This document shows positions 26,203 to 34,341 of a stretch of 56,601 nucleotides of DNA, piece after piece. Both the position numbers and the translations under genes were made by a program. The DNA is taken from NCBI GenBank assembly GCA_964370065.1, contig CAYJGK010000008.1, positions 1 to 56,601 on the forward strand, given 5' to 3'. The stretch's first letter is position 1. Each line of letters opens with the position of its first letter. The DNA comes from CAMQRS01 sp964370065. Its GTDB lineage: Bacteria > Bacillota_I > Bacilli_A > Erysipelotrichales > Erysipelotrichaceae. Under the pieces are notes generated by a model, which did no database searches, had not been told where the DNA came from, and saw nothing but the letters and a program-made list of their open reading frames with translations.

Positions 26203-28407
26203 ATGAATCAAGACAAAATACATTTCAAACAAATTCAAGATGAAGTTAGTTTGTACATTGAGAAACAAGAAAATATTGATTTAATCAACAAGGCATTTGA
26301 ATATGCTGAACAAAAACACCACGGACAGTTTAGGAAGAGTGGAGATCCCTATATAATCCATGCCTTAAATGTAGGGTTAATATTAGCACAATTGAGAACA
26401 GGTCCTTCAACAATCGCCGCAGGGTTATTACACGATGTTATTGAGGATTGTGAAGTATGCGAAGATGAGTTCAAAGAGTTATTTGGTGATGAAGTTTATA
26501 ACTTGGTTAAAGCAGTAACTAAAATAGGTAATTTAAAATTTACGGATGAGAAAGAATACTTAGCTGCGAATCACCGTAAAATATTCATTGCGATGGCAAA
26601 AGATGTTCGTGTTATCTTAATTAAGTTAGTGGATCGCTTACATAATATGCGAACATTACAATTCATGAAACCTGAAAAGCAAAAAAAGATAGCATCAGAA
26701 ACACTTGATGTATATGCACCTATTGCACATCGCTTAGGGATTAGTGAAATTAAAAATGAATTAGAAGATTTAAGTTTCCATTATTTAAAACCAGAACAAT
26801 ACTATGAAATAGCGGCATTAGTTGAAAAAAGAAAAAGTGAGAGAGATTCACAAGTGCAGCAAATGATTCAAGAAATTTCTGGTTTATTAGATAAAAATGA
26901 TATTCAATTCCGCATTTTTGGTAGAAGTAAACATCTATATAGTATTTATAAAAAAATGGTCACTAAAAATAAGCGATTTGAAGAAATATTAGATTTGTTA
27001 GCCATTCGAATTATTAGCGATACAGAAGTATCTTGTTATGAAATATTAGGGCATATTCATGCTTGTTATCGTCCTATTCCAGGACGTTTTAAAGACTATA
27101 TCGCTATGCCTAAAATGAATATGTATCAATCGTTACACACAACGATTGTGGCAGATGAAGGAAATATTTTTGAAGTACAAATTCGTACTGAATTAATGGA
27201 TGATATTGCAGAGCGAGGGATTGCTGCACATTGGCGATATAAAGAAAATAGCTATCATAAAGAACAACAACAAAAAGAAATTGAAGAACAATTACATTGG
27301 TTTAAAGATTTTTCATTAATGAGTGAAGAAAGTAATGCAGATGCATTAGCATTTATGGATACTTTAACAAGGGATATATTTGAAGCTAATGTGTATGTAA
27401 TGTCACCTAAAGGTAGAGTCATTGATTTACCTAATGGTTCTACACCTTTAGACTTTGCATATCGTATTCATACTGAGGTAGGTCATCAAACAATAGGTGC
27501 GATGATTAATGGAGTCCTTTCTCCATTAAATACAATTTTAAAAACAGGTGATGTTGTTTCTTTGAAAACAAATAAAAATTCAGGTCCCAGTGAAGACTGG
27601 TTAAAAATTGTAAAAAGTAGTAATGCGAAAAATAAAATTAAATCATACTTCCAAAAAATCGAATTAAAACAAAAAGAAGATGGAGCTGTAAAAGGAAAAG
27701 AATTATTAGAAACGGAATTAAAGCGTAGAGGATATGATGCAAAAGAATATATGGATCACAAAAAAGTGGATCATGTTGCTCATGAATTTAATTTACATTC
27801 TAATTTGGATGTTTATTATGCAATTTATAGTAAGAGTTTAACAACGCAAGTAGTAGTAGAGAAATTAACCCATCAAAAAAGCACTAATTTAAGTTATGAC
27901 AATAAAGAAATGATTAAGATTATTGCGAAGCAAGAAGTGCCGAAAAAGAAGGTAACTTCTAAACATGGTTTAAAAGTAGCTGGTATAGATGGCATGCTTA
28001 TACAATTAGCACCTTGTTGCTCACCTGTATTTGGAGATGAAGTAACAGGGTATATCACAAAAGGACAAGGGGTGAAAGTACACCGCATAGATTGTCCTAA
28101 CATTGTGAATGTGAAAGAAAGATTAATTGATGTTGAATGGGATTATGAATTTGAATCGAAAAAAGACTATGAAGTACCATTGGTTATTTATTCAAGTGAT
28201 CGTAATTTCTTATTAAGTGATATTGTAACCGTAGCCAGTCAATGTAAGTCTGGATTGCTACATGTTGATTCTAAAGTCAATGATGATGGAATTAATGCTA
28301 CGACTAAGTTAGTTGTATTAGTGAAAGATCTTGATCATTTAAAGAACTTGATGACAAATTTACGAAAAATAAATAACGTTAAAACAGTAGAACGTGTAAT
28401 TTTATAA
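26203..28407 (+). CDS. relA: Bifunctional (p)ppGpp synthetase/hydrolase (Rel)
   Basis: A 734-residue long RSH enzyme that makes and breaks the alarmone (p)ppGpp in response to uncharged tRNA on ribosomes. The hydrolase domain has His53, HD at 77-78 and ED at 81-82. The synthetase domain has FGRSKHLYSIYKKM, RFKDYIAMPKMNMYQSLHTT and EVQIRT. TGS (VYVMSPKGRVIDLPNGSTPLDFAYRIHTEVG), a zinc-finger-like CC-C region near LAPCCSPV and a C-terminal ACT domain follow. Both activities look intact. The order recJ-apt-relA-hisS-aspS is as in B. subtilis. Confidence 0.96.
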   Translation: MNQDKIHFKQIQDEVSLYIEKQENIDLINKAFEYAEQKHHGQFRKSGDPYIIHALNVGLILAQLRTGPSTIAAGLLHDVIEDCEVCEDEFKELFGDEVYNLVKAVTKIGNLKFTDEKEYLAANHRKIFIAMAKDVRVILIKLVDRLHNMRTLQFMKPEKQKKIASETLDVYAPIAHRLGISEIKNELEDLSFHYLKPEQYYEIAALVEKRKSERDSQVQQMIQEISGLLDKNDIQFRIFGRSKHLYSIYKKMVTKNKRFEEILDLLAIRIISDTEVSCYEILGHIHACYRPIPGRFKDYIAMPKMNMYQSLHTTIVADEGNIFEVQIRTELMDDIAERGIAAHWRYKENSYHKEQQQKEIEEQLHWFKDFSLMSEESNADALAFMDTLTRDIFEANVYVMSPKGRVIDLPNGSTPLDFAYRIHTEVGHQTIGAMINGVLSPLNTILKTGDVVSLKTNKNSGPSEDWLKIVKSSNAKNKIKSYFQKIELKQKEDGAVKGKELLETELKRRGYDAKEYMDHKKVDHVAHEFNLHSNLDVYYAIYSKSLTTQVVVEKLTHQKSTNLSYDNKEMIKIIAKQEVPKKKVTSKHGLKVAGIDGMLIQLAPCCSPVFGDEVTGYITKGQGVKVHRIDCPNIVNVKERLIDVEWDYEFESKKDYEVPLVIYSSDRNFLLSDIVTVASQCKSGLLHVDSKVNDDGINATTKLVVLVKDLDHLKNLMTNLRKINNVKTVERVIL

Positions 28408-28412
28408 ATATA

Positions 28413-28441
28413 TTGAAATTGTAGAAGATAAATGCTACTAT
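28413..28441 (+). promoter_or_regulatory. Promoter of the hisS-aspS T-box operon
   Basis: TTGAAA (28413-28418), a 17-nt spacer and TACTAT (28436-28441) with TGC directly before it. Transcription would begin near 28448, at the start of the T-box. Confidence 0.65.
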
Positions 28442-28447
28442 AATCAT

Positions 28448-28655
28448 GTCGTAGAAAAAGAACGATTTTATAAAGGAATTTAGAGAGAAAACGGTTGGTG
28501 AAAGTTTTTAGAATTTATACTATTGGACACTTTGGAGATATTAGGTAATGCTAATCGTATATCTGCGTTAAAGATTTGAGGGCATACGCAATTTGTGTAT
28601 GAACTAAGGTGGTACCGCGTATTATAACGTCCTTAGATGATAAGGACGTTTTTTT
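28448..28655 (+). promoter_or_regulatory. T-box riboswitch controlling hisS-aspS
   Basis: A tRNA-sensing leader. Stem I carries GGACAC in the specifier position: CAC (His) is at 28528-28530 and overlaps GAC (Asp) at 28526-28528. The T-box AAGGTGGTACCGCG is at 28606-28619, with UGGU as the acceptor-pairing bases. CTAAGG can pair with CCTTAG in the antiterminator, competing with the terminator at 28626-28655. Both hisS and aspS lie downstream with no other terminator between. Confidence 0.93.
28626..28655 (+). terminator. Regulated terminator of the hisS-aspS T-box
   Basis: A 10-bp stem AACGTCCTTA (28626-28635) with TAAGGACGTT (28641-28650), loop GATGA, then T residues to 28655. Confidence 0.93.
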
Positions 28656-28677
28656 ATACAGAAAGAGAGGAAATATA

Positions 28678-29997
28678 ATGAATTATCAAACACCAAGAGG
28701 AACAAGCGATATTTTGCCTAAGGAAATGTCAAAATGGCATAAAATTGAAGATACAATTCGTCAATTTACTTATGTTTATGATTATAAAGAGATAAGAACA
28801 CCAATTTTTGAAGATACATCAGTATTCAAAAGAGGGGATGATTCAAGTGATATGGTAAATAAAGAAATGTATACTTTTTCTATTAATGGGAAAGATTCAT
28901 TGACTTTACGTCCCGAAATGACAGCTGGAGTGGCTAGAAGTTTTGTACAACATAAAATGTTTGCAGAAGCTGATTTACCTATAAAAATGTATTATATAGG
29001 GCCACAATTTAGATATGAAAGACCACAAAAAGGAAGACAAAGAATTTTTAATCAATTTGGGGTAGAAGTAATAGGGGCTAAAAATGCATTATTAGATGTA
29101 GAAACTATTGCATTAGGATATTCAATTGTTTCTGCGCTAGGAATGAATGAATTAAAAGTATTATTAAATACATTAGGTGATGATGCAAGTAGAGCTTCTT
29201 ATAAAATTGCCTTAAAGCAACATTTTGCGAATGACTTAGCCAATTTATGTAGCGATTGTCAAAGACGCTATGAACAAAATCCACTGCGTATTTTAGATTG
29301 TAAAATTGATAAAGATAGAGAGAGCATGAAAACAGCACCCAAAATGCAAGATTACTTAAATGAAGAAAGTGCTGCATACTTTATGCAAGTTACACAAGGC
29401 TTAGATGCCCTAGAAATACCCTATGAGGTTGATGATCGCTTAGTACGTGGATTAGACTATTATACACACACTGTATTTGAAGTGGTTTCAACAAATGATC
29501 AAATGGGTTCTCAATCAACAGTTTTTGCAGGAGGACGCTATGATGGATTAGTGGAATATTTTAATGGACCTTCGATGAGTGGAATTGGTTTTGCAATGGG
29601 AATAGAACGATTGATTTTGGCTTTAGAAGGAGAAGGCGTTGATTTAAATGAAGCGCAGGACATAGATGCATATGTTATGTGCTTAAGTGAGAGAGCCTCT
29701 TTAAAAGCATTAGAAATGATTACCATGTTACGTAGTAATGGATATCGTTGCGAACGAGATTACTTACAGCGTTCGTTTAAAGCACAATTTAAAAGCGTAG
29801 ATCGTAAAGAAGCAAAATGCGTTGTAATTATAGGCGAAAAAGATATGGAAACACAAACTGTAACGATTAAGCGCATTGCAGATCAAAAACAGATTGTTTG
29901 TAGTTTTGCTGAAGTAGTGAATGCCATGGATGAATTAATGAATGAATCGGCATCCCACAAATTGTGTGGATGTAACGATTGTAGTTGTGAAAAATAG
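28678..29997 (+). CDS. hisS: Histidyl-tRNA synthetase with Cys-rich C-terminal tail
   Basis: A 439-residue class II synthetase charging tRNA-His. Motif 1 region TPRGTSDILP, motif 2 FRYERPQKGRQRIFNQFGVE, the His-specific LVRGLDYYTHTVFE and motif 3 GGRYDGLVEYF...GIGFAMGIERL are all present, followed by the anticodon-binding domain. Start at 28678 follows GAGAGGAAA, just after the T-box. After the normal end of the domain the protein continues about 18 residues and finishes with CGCNDCSCEK, four closely spaced cysteines, which is unusual. aspS follows 10 nt later, forming the hisS-aspS operon. Confidence 0.95.
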   Translation: MNYQTPRGTSDILPKEMSKWHKIEDTIRQFTYVYDYKEIRTPIFEDTSVFKRGDDSSDMVNKEMYTFSINGKDSLTLRPEMTAGVARSFVQHKMFAEADLPIKMYYIGPQFRYERPQKGRQRIFNQFGVEVIGAKNALLDVETIALGYSIVSALGMNELKVLLNTLGDDASRASYKIALKQHFANDLANLCSDCQRRYEQNPLRILDCKIDKDRESMKTAPKMQDYLNEESAAYFMQVTQGLDALEIPYEVDDRLVRGLDYYTHTVFEVVSTNDQMGSQSTVFAGGRYDGLVEYFNGPSMSGIGFAMGIERLILALEGEGVDLNEAQDIDAYVMCLSERASLKALEMITMLRSNGYRCERDYLQRSFKAQFKSVDRKEAKCVVIIGEKDMETQTVTIKRIADQKQIVCSFAEVVNAMDELMNESASHKLCGCNDCSCEK

Positions 29998-30007
29998 GAG
30001 TAAAGTA

Positions 30008-31747
30008 ATGAAAAGAACACATAATAATGGACAATTAAGAATAGAAGATGTAAACAAGAATGTTACCTTAATTGGTTGGGTTGCGAAAAGAAGAAACTTT
30101 GGTGCACTAGTATTCATTGATTTAAGAGATCGCGAAGGAATTACACAGTTGGTTTTTGATGAAAACATTTCTAAAGAAATTACTGATGTTAGAAATGAAT
30201 ATATTTTAGAAGTGCAAGGAATGGTTTTAGAACGTAAGGATAAAAACCCTAAGCTTGCAACGGGTGATATTGAAATTAAAGTGGAAAGCGTTAAGATTAT
30301 CAACCAGGCAGAAACAACACCTATGATTATCGCAGATGAAACAGATGCGTTAGAAGATACTCGTTTAAAATATCGTTATTTAGATATTCGTCGTCCAACT
30401 ATTCAACAAAACTTAATGCTTCGTCATCAAGTGAGCATGATTGTACGCAATTACTTATCAAATGAAGGATTTTATGAAATTGAAACACCAATTTTATGTA
30501 AGTCTACACCAGAAGGGGCAAGAGATTACTTAGTACCTAGTCGTATTAATAATGGCGCATTTTATGCTTTACCACAATCTCCTCAATTATATAAGCAATT
30601 ACTGATGGTTGGAGGAATGGAAAAATACTTTCAATTAGCTCGTTGTTTTAGAGATGAAGATTTAAGAGCAGATCGTCAACCAGAGTTTACTCAAATTGAT
30701 ATAGAAATGAGTTTTGTGGAGGAAGAAGATGTTTGGAATGTAACAGAGGGATTAATGAAAACAGTGTTCAAACAAGTGAAGAACATTGATTTAAAAGATT
30801 TTGATCGTTTAACTTATGTTGAATGTATGGAACGTTATGGAAGTGACAAACCAGATACGCGTTTTGCGATGTATTTACAAGATGTTAGTGAAATATTTGC
30901 ACAAACAGAATTTGTTGTATTCAAAAATATTTTAGAACAACAAGGAATTGTGAATACCATTGTTGCAAACAATGTAGCGGATCAATACTCAAGAAAGCAA
31001 TTAGATGGACTACAAGAATATGTAAAAACATATGGAGCAAAGGCTTTATCATTCTTAAAGTATACAAATAATGAATTAACAGGTTCCATTGCTAAAGTTC
31101 TATCAGATAGCGAAAAAATAGCCCTTATTGAGCGTTTAGAACTAAAAGAAAATGATTTAGTATTATTTGTAGCAGATAAGAAAAAAGTCGTTCAAAATGC
31201 ATTAGGAGCGCTTCGAGCGAAGTTAGGAAAAGATTTATCATTAATTAATGAGTCGGCATATAATTTCTTATGGGTCACTAACTTTCCAATGTTTGATTAC
31301 AATGAACAAGAAGATCGTTATGTAGCATGTCATCATCCATTTACGAGTGTAAATGACGAGGATATCGATAAATTATTCACAAATAAAGATGAATGTTATT
31401 CTAGAGCCTATGACTTAGTATTAAATGGATATGAATTATTAAGTGGATCTATTCGTATTCACGATCAAACATTACAAGCTAAAGTATTTGAGGCAATCGG
31501 TATGAGCAAAGAAGAAGCACAAGAAAAGTTTGGTTTCTTTATTGATGCCTTTAAATATGGTACACCACCACATGGAGGAGTAGGAATCGGATTAGAACGA
31601 TTAGTCATGATTTTAGCAAATACTGATAACATTCGTGATGTTGTGGCATTCCCTAAAACGGCAAGTGCTTCTGATTTAATGAGTGAAGCCCCTTCAAAAG
31701 TAGATGATTCACAATTAAATGAATTAGGTATTGGGATAAACGAATAA
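30008..31747 (+). CDS. aspS: Aspartyl-tRNA synthetase, bacterial type
   Basis: A 579-residue class IIb synthetase. The N-terminal OB fold (VTLIGWVAKRRNFGALVFIDLRDREG) binds the anticodon; the catalytic domain has STPEGARDYLVPSR, CFRDEDLRADRQPEFTQIDIEMSF and GIGLERLVMIL. The size includes the GAD insertion typical of bacterial AspRS. AGGAG precedes the ATG at 30008. It is co-transcribed with hisS under the T-box. Whether it is discriminating or also charges tRNA-Asn cannot be told here. Confidence 0.95.
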   Translation: MKRTHNNGQLRIEDVNKNVTLIGWVAKRRNFGALVFIDLRDREGITQLVFDENISKEITDVRNEYILEVQGMVLERKDKNPKLATGDIEIKVESVKIINQAETTPMIIADETDALEDTRLKYRYLDIRRPTIQQNLMLRHQVSMIVRNYLSNEGFYEIETPILCKSTPEGARDYLVPSRINNGAFYALPQSPQLYKQLLMVGGMEKYFQLARCFRDEDLRADRQPEFTQIDIEMSFVEEEDVWNVTEGLMKTVFKQVKNIDLKDFDRLTYVECMERYGSDKPDTRFAMYLQDVSEIFAQTEFVVFKNILEQQGIVNTIVANNVADQYSRKQLDGLQEYVKTYGAKALSFLKYTNNELTGSIAKVLSDSEKIALIERLELKENDLVLFVADKKKVVQNALGALRAKLGKDLSLINESAYNFLWVTNFPMFDYNEQEDRYVACHHPFTSVNDEDIDKLFTNKDECYSRAYDLVLNGYELLSGSIRIHDQTLQAKVFEAIGMSKEEAQEKFGFFIDAFKYGTPPHGGVGIGLERLVMILANTDNIRDVVAFPKTASASDLMSEAPSKVDDSQLNELGIGINE

Positions 31748-31796
31748 CTATACCACAAAAATAATTAATTTCAAGGGTATTAATATATTTAATAAT

Positions 31797-31805
31797 TGGT
31801 ATAAT
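31797..31805 (+). promoter_or_regulatory. Extended -10 promoter of 6S RNA
   Basis: TGGTATAAT fits the extended -10 and places the start at about 31810-31812, exactly at the 5' end of the closing stem of the RNA. Confidence 0.65.
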
Positions 31806-31809
31806 ATAA

Positions 31810-31962
31810 ATGCTCAGGAGTATTTATTTTCCTCATTTTTGAGATAAGGGAATTCGGATGTTGCGCTTTGGTGTTGAAGACCTATACTTTGTATAGGGAT
31901 CCTAATATTGGGCACAGAATACCCACCTGTTTAGACAGGGGAAAAGTCTCCTTCTGGGCATA
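31810..31962 (+). ncRNA. ssrS: 6S RNA (RNA polymerase regulator)
   Basis: The sequence folds as a long rod. A closing stem pairs ATGCTCAGGAG (31810-31820) with CTC plus CTGGGCAT near the 3' end (31948-31961), with a 3-nt bulge. The apical hairpin is CCTATAC-TTT-GTATAGG (31881-31897), almost at the exact midpoint. Between them is a large asymmetric bubble whose 3' side has a small CCTG/CAGG hairpin (31926-31939). This is the architecture of 6S RNA, which binds sigma-A RNA polymerase by mimicking an open promoter. B. subtilis 6S-1 (bsrA) also lies next to aspS. The primary transcript probably runs to the terminator near 31999, about 190 nt. Confidence 0.82.
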
Positions 31963-31972
31963 AATAAAACTT

Positions 31973-31999
31973 AAAACAGCGAATTGTCGCTGTTTTTTT
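31973..31999 (+). terminator. Terminator of 6S RNA
   Basis: A 10-bp stem AAAACAGCGA (31973-31982) with TCGCTGTTTT (31987-31996), loop ATTG, then T residues to 31999. Confidence 0.88.
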
Positions 32000-32008
32000 G
32001 ACGTATAT

Positions 32009-32032
32009 AAAAAACCACTCAAAAGAGTGGTT
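32009..32032 (-). terminator. Terminator of glnN
   Basis: On the minus strand an 8-bp stem (32013-32020 with 32025-32032) around a TTTT loop is followed by six T residues (complement of 32009-32014). Confidence 0.88.
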
Positions 32033-32043
32033 AGTGATTACAT

Positions 32044-34134
32044 TTAAACACTGTACAATAAATCTCCATAAGATGGGAAAGGCCAGTATTCTTTGGAACA
32101 ATTTTGCTCCATTTTATCAACAATAGTACGAAGTTCATTCATTACCGTTAATACGTGTTCATGATAGAAAACAGCTTGTTCAATGATTGTTGTTTGTTTC
32201 TGAGCATCATCAATAGTTTTATCTAATTTTTCAGTTAATTCATAAGTAGTAGCAATCGCTTCATTAAAGTTTTTAATGATTGCAATTTCAACTGAACAAT
32301 TAATATCAGCGATAGCTTGCTTAGTAGCAACTCCTTCGCTTAAATCTTTAATATATGATAAAACAGAAGGAATAATATTTTTCTTAGACATATTAACCAT
32401 TGTTTCAGCTTCAATATTAACTGCTTTGCAGTACTCTTCAACAATAATTTCAAATCTTGATTCCATTTCTGCTTTTGTATAAATGCCATACTTTGTGAAT
32501 AAGTTAATATTTTTCTCAGCTAAATAGTGAGGAAGAGCCTCTGGTGTAGAGCGTAAGTTTAATAAACCACGTTTTTCAGCTTCCACAACCCAAGCATCAT
32601 CATACCCATTCCCATTAAATAAAATTCTTTCATGGTCAATAATAGTTTGTCTAATAATAGCATGTACATCATTTTTAAAGTCTGTACTGGTTTCCAGTTG
32701 TGTTGCAAATTCGTCTAATGCTTCTGCAACAATAGTGTTAATCATGATATTTGGACATGAAATAGATTGTTGTGAACCTAACATTCTAAACTCAAATTTG
32801 TTCCCTGTGAAAGCAAATGGAGAAGTACGGTTACGATCTGTCGTATCTTTATTAAAGTCAGGTAACGCATCTACTGTAATTGATAATTTTTCAATGTTTT
32901 TAGCAGCATAAGGACGATCGTGTCCAATACAATCCAAAATTTCATATAATTCATCTCCAACGAAGATTGAGATAATGGCAGGAGGTGCTTCATGTCCACC
33001 TAAACGGTGGTCATTACCAGCGCTTGCAACACTTATTCTTAATAAGTCTTGATATTTGTCAACTGATTTAATTAATGCAGCTAACACTAATAAAAATTGT
33101 GCATTTTCATATGGTGTTTTACCTGGTTCTAGTAAGTTTGAACCCGTGTCTGTTGCCAAAGACCAGTTGTTGTGTTTACCACTACCATTGATGCCGTCAA
33201 AAGGTTTTTCATGTAATAAGCAAACCATATCATGTTTTAAAGCAATTTTCTTCATTAATTCCATTGTTAATTGGTTATGATCGGTTGATACATTTGTAAC
33301 TGAGAAGATAGGAGCTAACTCATGTTGAGCGGGAGCCACTTCATTATGTTGTGTTTTAGCTAAAATTCCTAGTTTCCAACATTCTTCATTTAATTCATCC
33401 ATAAATGCAGCAACTTTAGTTTTTAATACACCAAAGTAATGGTCATCCAATTCTTGTGTTTTGGGAGGTCTAGCACCAAATAAAGTTCTTCCTGAGTAAA
33501 TTAAATCTTTTCTTTCGTCAAATAATTTCTTGTCTATTAAGAAATACTCTTGTTCAGGTCCAACAGTTGTATTGACACGCTTAGCACTTGTATTACCAAA
33601 TAACTTAACAATACGTAATGCATGTTTACTAATTAATTCTTGTGATTTTAATAAAGGTGTTTTTTTATCTAAAGCTTCTCCATTGTAAGAACAGAAAATA
33701 CTTGGAATACATAAAATTCCTTCTTTAATAAATACAGGAGATGTAGGATCCCATGCAGTATATCCTCTTGCTTCAAAAGTTGAACGCAGTCCACCATTAG
33801 GGAAACTAGATGCATCTGGTTCTCCTTGGATTAATTCTTTTCCTGATAAATCCATTACGACTTCATCATTAGTAGATGTAGTAATGAAGGAATCGTGTTT
33901 TTCAGCGGTGATACCCGTCATTGGTTGGAACCAATGTGTGAAATGAGTGGCTCCTTTTTCAATGGCCCAATCTTTCATTGCGTTAGCAATGATATTTGCA
34001 CATACAGGATCTAAAGCTTTTCCTTCTAAAAGAGTCTTCTTATACATTTTGTATACATCTTTAGGTAATTTCATTCTCATTGTGTGGTCATTAAATACGT
34101 GACTACCAAATAACTTTGTAATTTTATTTTCCAT
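32044..34134 (-). CDS. glnN: Type III glutamine synthetase
   Basis: A 696-residue GSIII that makes glutamine from glutamate, ammonia and ATP. The length separates it from the GSI form (about 440-470 residues). Recognisable parts are HFTHWFQPMTG, EQEYFLIDKKLF, QHELAPIFS, FDGINGSGKHNNWSLAT and RNRTSPFAFTGNKFEFR. Members form large dodecamers. The ATG at 34134 is preceded by GGAGGG; an upstream ATG lies inside that site. The gene has a strong sigma-A promoter and a hairpin leader, and is transcribed toward 6S RNA with its own terminator. It is typical of Bacteroidetes, some clostridia and Erysipelotrichia. Confidence 0.95.
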   Translation of the reverse strand: MENKITKLFGSHVFNDHTMRMKLPKDVYKMYKKTLLEGKALDPVCANIIANAMKDWAIEKGATHFTHWFQPMTGITAEKHDSFITTSTNDEVVMDLSGKELIQGEPDASSFPNGGLRSTFEARGYTAWDPTSPVFIKEGILCIPSIFCSYNGEALDKKTPLLKSQELISKHALRIVKLFGNTSAKRVNTTVGPEQEYFLIDKKLFDERKDLIYSGRTLFGARPPKTQELDDHYFGVLKTKVAAFMDELNEECWKLGILAKTQHNEVAPAQHELAPIFSVTNVSTDHNQLTMELMKKIALKHDMVCLLHEKPFDGINGSGKHNNWSLATDTGSNLLEPGKTPYENAQFLLVLAALIKSVDKYQDLLRISVASAGNDHRLGGHEAPPAIISIFVGDELYEILDCIGHDRPYAAKNIEKLSITVDALPDFNKDTTDRNRTSPFAFTGNKFEFRMLGSQQSISCPNIMINTIVAEALDEFATQLETSTDFKNDVHAIIRQTIIDHERILFNGNGYDDAWVVEAEKRGLLNLRSTPEALPHYLAEKNINLFTKYGIYTKAEMESRFEIIVEEYCKAVNIEAETMVNMSKKNIIPSVLSYIKDLSEGVATKQAIADINCSVEIAIIKNFNEAIATTYELTEKLDKTIDDAQKQTTIIEQAVFYHEHVLTVMNELRTIVDKMEQNCSKEYWPFPSYGDLLYSV

Positions 34135-34163
34135 TTTCTGTCCCTCCATTTATTAAACAAAAG

Positions 34164-34194
34164 GGCGTTGTGAGTCCAACGTACTCACAACGCC
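34164..34194 (-). promoter_or_regulatory. Long hairpin in the glnN leader, possible attenuator
   Basis: A perfect 12-bp GC-rich stem (34164-34175 with 34183-34194) and 7-nt loop lies between the glnN promoter and its ribosome site. On the minus strand the stem is followed by CTTTTGTTT, an imperfect U tract. It could be a partial terminator or an mRNA stabiliser. I recognise no known glutamine riboswitch in it. Confidence 0.6.
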
Positions 34195-34212
34195 TTCGTT
34201 GTTCATACTAGG

Positions 34213-34241
34213 ATTTTATATAATTCATTAACATTTGTCAA
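34213..34241 (-). promoter_or_regulatory. Strong sigma-A promoter of glnN
   Basis: On the minus strand a perfect TTGACA (34236-34241) and TAAAAT (34213-34218) are 17 nt apart. Start is expected near 34206, giving a leader of about 70 nt. I see no GlnR-type TGTNA-N7-TNACA site overlapping it. Confidence 0.8.
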
Positions 34242-34341
34242 TCGTTTTTTATTTTTTTCATGAATTTCATGTGAATTAATACCATTCTGATAAACTATGT
34301 GATACTATAAAGTCACGTGAGTATATAGAAAAGGAGATTAT

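Noticed and set aside
34213..34260. GlnR or TnrA operator at the glnN promoter
   Set aside because: I looked for TGTNA-N7-TNACA on both strands and found no match with correct spacing.
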